Shown piece after piece: positions 60,747-64,000 of a stretch of DNA of 64,000 nt. The DNA is from Rhodospirillales bacterium (GTDB lineage: Bacteria; Pseudomonadota; Alphaproteobacteria; Acetobacterales; Acetobacteraceae). The translations under genes were made by a program, and so were the position numbers. Below the pieces are notes generated by a model. It made no database searches. It saw only the letters and a program-made list of their open reading frames with translations, and had not been told where the DNA came from. The DNA is taken from assembly GCA_025362815.1 (NCBI GenBank), contig JANYFG010000096.1, positions 1 through 64,000 of the forward strand. The letters are read 5' to 3'. Position 1 is the first letter of the stretch. Each line of letters opens with the position of its first letter.

Positions 60747-61229
60747 TCAAGGCCTGCGTTTGAAATCTGGATAGGGCGTGCCGTCCAGATGGGTGTATTT
60801 CGCGGGCGACCCGTCCGGCGTGGCCACCAGATCGAGACCGGGATAAAACGCGCCGTCATCTTCCCGCCGCGTGCCGATCTCCAGCACCGTGGCGTCCTGC
60901 GCCGAGCGGTTCTGCAAATGATGGCCGTCCGGATCGCCCGCCCGGAAGCCGGCCGCGTCGCCAGCCCGCAAAACCTCCTCGCCGTCATCACCAACCAGCA
61001 CCACCTCGCCGCTCAGCACATACACGAACTCGTCCGCCGTCGTCTGCCAGTGCCGCTGACTGGACCACGCCCCCGGCGGCAGCCGCAGCAGATTGACGCC
61101 GAACTGCGAAAGCCCGGCCGCATCGCCCAACCGCTTGCGCTCCCGCCCCAGGCAGGGCGTGTGAAAGGGCGGCGGATAGGTGGTGCCGACCACGCTTTGA
61201 AGGTGCGCCACGTCGATCTTCCTGCTCAT
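60747..61229 (-). CDS. Cupin-domain protein
   Basis: 160 residues. The double-stranded beta-helix holds the two cupin motifs: PGAWSSQRHWQTTADEFVYVLSGEVVL (about 52-78) with HW...DE metal-type residues, and GDAAGFRAGDPDGHHLQNRS (about 89-108). Similar small proteins appear next to various genes in alphaproteobacteria and may bind sugar or aromatic ligands; no function is assigned. Convergent with rsmD with nine nt between stops, and 24 nt downstream of mutL on the same strand. Confidence 0.85.
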   Translation of the reverse strand: MSRKIDVAHLQSVVGTTYPPPFHTPCLGRERKRLGDAAGLSQFGVNLLRLPPGAWSSQRHWQTTADEFVYVLSGEVVLVGDDGEEVLRAGDAAGFRAGDPDGHHLQNRSAQDATVLEIGTRREDDGAFYPGLDLVATPDGSPAKYTHLDGTPYPDFKRRP

Positions 61230-61253
61230 GGACCTGCCTTTCGAAATGGGGCG

Positions 61254-63008
61254 CTACCTTCGCCCGAACATCCGTTCAATCTCCGCCCGGCTTAGCCGCA
61301 GAAACGTGGGCCGCCCATGGCTGCACGTGGCGGCACGCGGCGTGGCCTCCATCTGGCGCAGCATCGCGTCCATCTCGGCCCCGCCCAGCCTGCGCCCGGC
61401 GCGGATGCTGCCGTGACAGGCCAGCCGCGCGATCACGGCGTCCAGCCGCGCCTCCAGCGCCGTGCTCTCATCCTGCTCGGCCAGTTCATCGGCGACATCG
61501 CGCAACAGCGGCGCAGGGTCCGGCGCCCCCAGCGCCGCCGGCATGGCGCGCACCAGGATGGCGCCGGCGCCGAACGCCTCGATCTCAAGGCCGAGATCGG
61601 CCAGGCTGTCCGCATGAAATGCCAGCCGCGCGGCATCGCCCGCCGGCATGTCCACCACCGCGGGGATCAGCAACGCCTGGCTGCGCACGCCGCCCGCCAG
61701 CATCTGGTCGCGAATGGCCTCATGCGTCAGCCGCTCATGCGCCGCGTGCTGGTCCACCAGAACCAGGCTGCCATCGCCGGCCACCGCGATGATGTAGGTG
61801 TCCAATACCTGCGCCACGGCGGCGCCCAACGGATGCGATGCCGCGTCCGCCGCAGGCGCGATCACCCGCGCCTGCGGCACGCCCTGCATCGGCAATGCCG
61901 CCTCGCTGAACCCCCCGAACGTGGCGAACGCCGAATCGCGCGGCACCGGCGGGGTCGGGCGCATCGGCGGCATCAGGCGCATCGGCGGACGGCTTTGGAA
62001 CTGCATGATCCCCGAAGGCGCCGCCGGCAGGGCCGCCCCCCCGGCCAAAGCGCGACCCACGGCGCCGATCACCAGCGCGCGCACCGCATCGGCGTCGGCG
62101 TAGCGCAATTCGGCCTTGGCCGGATGCACGTTCACATCCACCGCCTCGGGCGGGATGGTCAGATACAGCGCCACCACCGCGAACCGCCCGGCGGCGATCA
62201 CGTCGCGATAGGCCACGCGCACCGCCACGCGCAGCACCGGGTCCACCACCGGGCGGCCATTCACCACCAAGGCCTGCGCCGAAGCCGACGCGCGCGACAC
62301 GCTGGGCGGCGCCACGAACCCCTCGATGCGCAGATCGCCGCGCACGGCATCGATCGCGATGGTGGTATCCGGGCCCAGCAACGCCGCAACCCGGGCGGCG
62401 CGCGGCTGGCCCGGCAGATCGAACGCCACCCGGCCATCGGTCTCGAAGCGGAACGCCACATCGGGCGCGGCCAAGGCCAGCCGGCGGATCGCGGCCTCCA
62501 CGGCATCCGCCTCGGCGCGCGGCGATTTCAGGAATTTGCGCCGCGCGGGCGTGGCGTAGAACAGGTCGGCCACCTCCACGCGCGTGCCGGGCGGGCCCGC
62601 GGCCGGCTGCACCGCGCCCACCACGCCGCCCACCACCCCGATCGCATACGCGCTGTCCGCGTCGCGGCTGCGCGAGGTGATGTGCAGCCGCGCCGCCGCC
62701 CCGATGCTGGGCAAGGCCTCGCCGCGAAATCCCAGCGTGGAGATCCGCACCAGCTGATCGTCGGTGAGCTTGGACGTGCAATGCCGCTGCACGCACAGGG
62801 CGAGCTCCGCCGCGTTCATGCCGATCCCGTCATCGGTGATTTCCATCCGCGTGATGCCGCCGCCCGCGATGGCCACGCGAATGCGGGTGGCGCCGGCATC
62901 CAGCGCGTTCTCCACCAACTCGCGCGCCGCGGCGGCGGGCCGCTCGATCACCTCGCCGGCCGCGATCCGGTTCACCACCGCATCGGAGAGCAGGCGTATG
63001 CGGCTCAT
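61254..63008 (-). CDS. mutL: DNA mismatch repair protein MutL
   Basis: 584 residues from the ATG at 63008. GHKL ATPase motifs: MSRIRLLSDAVVNRIAAGEVIERP, ELVENALDAGATRI, ITDDGIGM, STLGFRGEALPSI. The middle linker is short and Pro/Met-rich (PPMRLMPPMRPTPP, about 350-370). The C-terminal domain has VDQHAAHERLTHE, which fits the endonuclease motif DQHA-x2-E-x4-E, and CSHGRPTFLRLSRAEIERMFGR near the end. The nicking-endonuclease type of MutL is usual in bacteria that lack MutH. 57 nt downstream of pgi on the same strand. Confidence 0.95.
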   Translation of the reverse strand: MSRIRLLSDAVVNRIAAGEVIERPAAAARELVENALDAGATRIRVAIAGGGITRMEITDDGIGMNAAELALCVQRHCTSKLTDDQLVRISTLGFRGEALPSIGAAARLHITSRSRDADSAYAIGVVGGVVGAVQPAAGPPGTRVEVADLFYATPARRKFLKSPRAEADAVEAAIRRLALAAPDVAFRFETDGRVAFDLPGQPRAARVAALLGPDTTIAIDAVRGDLRIEGFVAPPSVSRASASAQALVVNGRPVVDPVLRVAVRVAYRDVIAAGRFAVVALYLTIPPEAVDVNVHPAKAELRYADADAVRALVIGAVGRALAGGAALPAAPSGIMQFQSRPPMRLMPPMRPTPPVPRDSAFATFGGFSEAALPMQGVPQARVIAPAADAASHPLGAAVAQVLDTYIIAVAGDGSLVLVDQHAAHERLTHEAIRDQMLAGGVRSQALLIPAVVDMPAGDAARLAFHADSLADLGLEIEAFGAGAILVRAMPAALGAPDPAPLLRDVADELAEQDESTALEARLDAVIARLACHGSIRAGRRLGGAEMDAMLRQMEATPRAATCSHGRPTFLRLSRAEIERMFGRR

Positions 63009-63065
63009 CGCCGGATCATGACGTGTGGGCGCGTCAGGCTCTCGTTGACCGACGCGCGCCACACC

Positions 63066-64000
63066 CTAATCCTCGCCGCGAAGCGCCCGGAAACGGGCGA
63101 TCAGCGCGTTGGTGGAATGGTCGTGATCACCCTCGGGCGCGCCTGGCGCCAGGTCCGGCAGCAGCCCCGCCGCCAACGCCTTGCCCAGCTCCACGCCCCA
63201 CTGGTCGAAGCTGTTGATCCCCCAGATGCAGCCCTGCACGGCCACCTTGTGCTCATACAGCGCGATCAGCCGGCCCAGCGCGAACGCGTCCAACCTGCCG
63301 GACAGGATGGTGATGCTCGGCCGGTTGCCGTCGAACACCCGATGCGGCGCCACCGCGGCGATGCTGGCCTCAGACACGCCCTTGGCCCGCATCTCGGCCT
63401 CCACCTCGGCCAGGCCGCGCCCGCGCAACAGCGCCTCGGCCTGCGCGAAGGCGTGCGCCGCGAGGATCCGGTGCGCCTCCGGCCGGTCGTGATCGGGGGT
63501 GGCGGCGAGGATGAAATCAACAGGGACCACGGACGTGCCCTGGTGGATCAGCTGCATGAAGCTGTGCTGCGCGTTGGTGCCGGGCTCGCCGAACACCACC
63601 GGGCAGGTCAGCTGGCGCACCCGGCGCCCATCGAGCCCGGTGGACTTCCCGTTGCTCTCCATCTCCAGCTGCTGGAGATAGGCCGGAAACCGGCGCAGCC
63701 TGTCGTCGTAGGCCAGCACGCACTGGGCGCGATACTGGCATACATCCACATGCCAGATCCCCGCCAGTGCCAGCAGCACCGGCAGGTTGGTGGCGAACGG
63801 CGCCGCGCGGAAATGCGCGTCCATCGCCGCCGCCCCGGCCAGCATCGCCTGGAACGCGTCGAACCCCGCCGCCAGCGCGATCGACAGGCCCACCGGCGAC
63901 CACAGCGAGAACCGTCCGCCCACCCAGTCGCGAAAGCCGAACACGCGGTCCGGCCGGATGCCGAACGACGCCACGGCGGCCAGATTGGTGGACAGCGCCA
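63066..64000 (-). CDS. pgi: Glucose-6-phosphate isomerase, C-terminal part
   Basis: The last 311 codons of a gene that continues beyond the right edge. It has the family signatures DWVGGRFSLWSPVGLSIAL, EMESNGKS, VVFGEPGTNAQHSFMQLIHQG and GINSFDQWGVELGKALA. It interconverts glucose-6-phosphate and fructose-6-phosphate. The frame is open to base 64000, so only the N-terminus is missing. Confidence 0.95.
   Translation of the reverse strand, partial: ALSTNLAAVASFGIRPDRVFGFRDWVGGRFSLWSPVGLSIALAAGFDAFQAMLAGAAAMDAHFRAAPFATNLPVLLALAGIWHVDVCQYRAQCVLAYDDRLRRFPAYLQQLEMESNGKSTGLDGRRVRQLTCPVVFGEPGTNAQHSFMQLIHQGTSVVPVDFILAATPDHDRPEAHRILAAHAFAQAEALLRGRGLAEVEAEMRAKGVSEASIAAVAPHRVFDGNRPSITILSGRLDAFALGRLIALYEHKVAVQGCIWGINSFDQWGVELGKALAAGLLPDLAPGAPEGDHDHSTNALIARFRALRGED

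Overview
The window looks like chromosomal DNA of an alphaproteobacterium, most likely Rhodospirillales/Acetobacteraceae. I infer this from high GC with strong G/C at third codon positions, an adrenodoxin-type ISC ferredoxin, ETF-ubiquinone oxidoreductase, an alphaproteobacterial-type family-4 uracil-DNA glycosylase, a perfect EcfG-type stress promoter, and the waaA-lpxK lipid A gene order. No prophage, insertion sequence, CRISPR array or conjugation gene is visible. The right edge cuts pgi.

Layout. 0-8 kb: rpsU, an amidase, a DUF892 ferritin-like stress gene under an EcfG-type promoter, tRNA-Gln, ispE with a TPR lipoprotein, ETF-QO and a uracil-DNA glycosylase. 8-13.7 kb: lytic transglycosylase, moaB, a secreted dienelactone-hydrolase-like protein, a radical SAM protein and a PAP2 acid phosphatase. 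13.7-18.5 kb: a Ugp-like ABC importer without its ATPase plus a metallophosphodiesterase, divergent from a TetR gene. 18.6-23.8 kb: DUF2852 membrane protein, D-lactate-dehydrogenase-type flavoprotein, an RskA-like protein, an FMN glutamate-synthase-like protein and a small lipoprotein. 23.8-31.6 kb: YfgM-like/bamB/der, then O-antigen ligase, lptF, a glycosyltransferase and an unknown protein. 31.7-40.2 kb: a catabolic-looking accessory block (broken aldo/keto reductase, class III aminotransferase, NTF2-flavin monooxygenase fusion, two amidases, an orphan solute-binding protein). 40.4-45.1 kb: a YhaN/YhaO-type SMC-like ATPase and exonuclease pair. 45.3-49.8 kb: tRNA-Met and a sulfur-trafficking operon (cysE, two cysteine desulfurases, ferredoxin, mnmA). 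50-56 kb: alpha/beta hydrolase, tyrS, retropepsin-like protease, purD, xseA. 56.3-60.7 kb: overlapping lipid A/Kdo operon (DUF374, waaA, lpxK, LpxL-type acyltransferase) and divergent rsmD. 60.7-64 kb: cupin, mutL, pgi.

The most unusual signal lies between genes. Five copies of an AT-rich repeat (23.2, 37.2, 45.2, 52.3 and 56.2 kb) sit at transcript ends, four of them between convergent genes. Three full copies have two AT-rich palindromes whose centres are exactly 99 nt apart, with a spacer that differs in sequence but can fold into a hairpin each time. The second signal is a set of short tandem arrays: units of 12 or 24 nt inside reading frames and of 12-14 nt at gene 3-prime ends, several touching stop codons.

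How the genes work together: most of the window is housekeeping (translation, isoprenoid, outer-membrane biogenesis, lipid A, repair, sulfur transfer). The 13.7-18.5 kb and 31.7-40.2 kb blocks are transport and catabolic modules whose substrates cannot be named from sequence alone.
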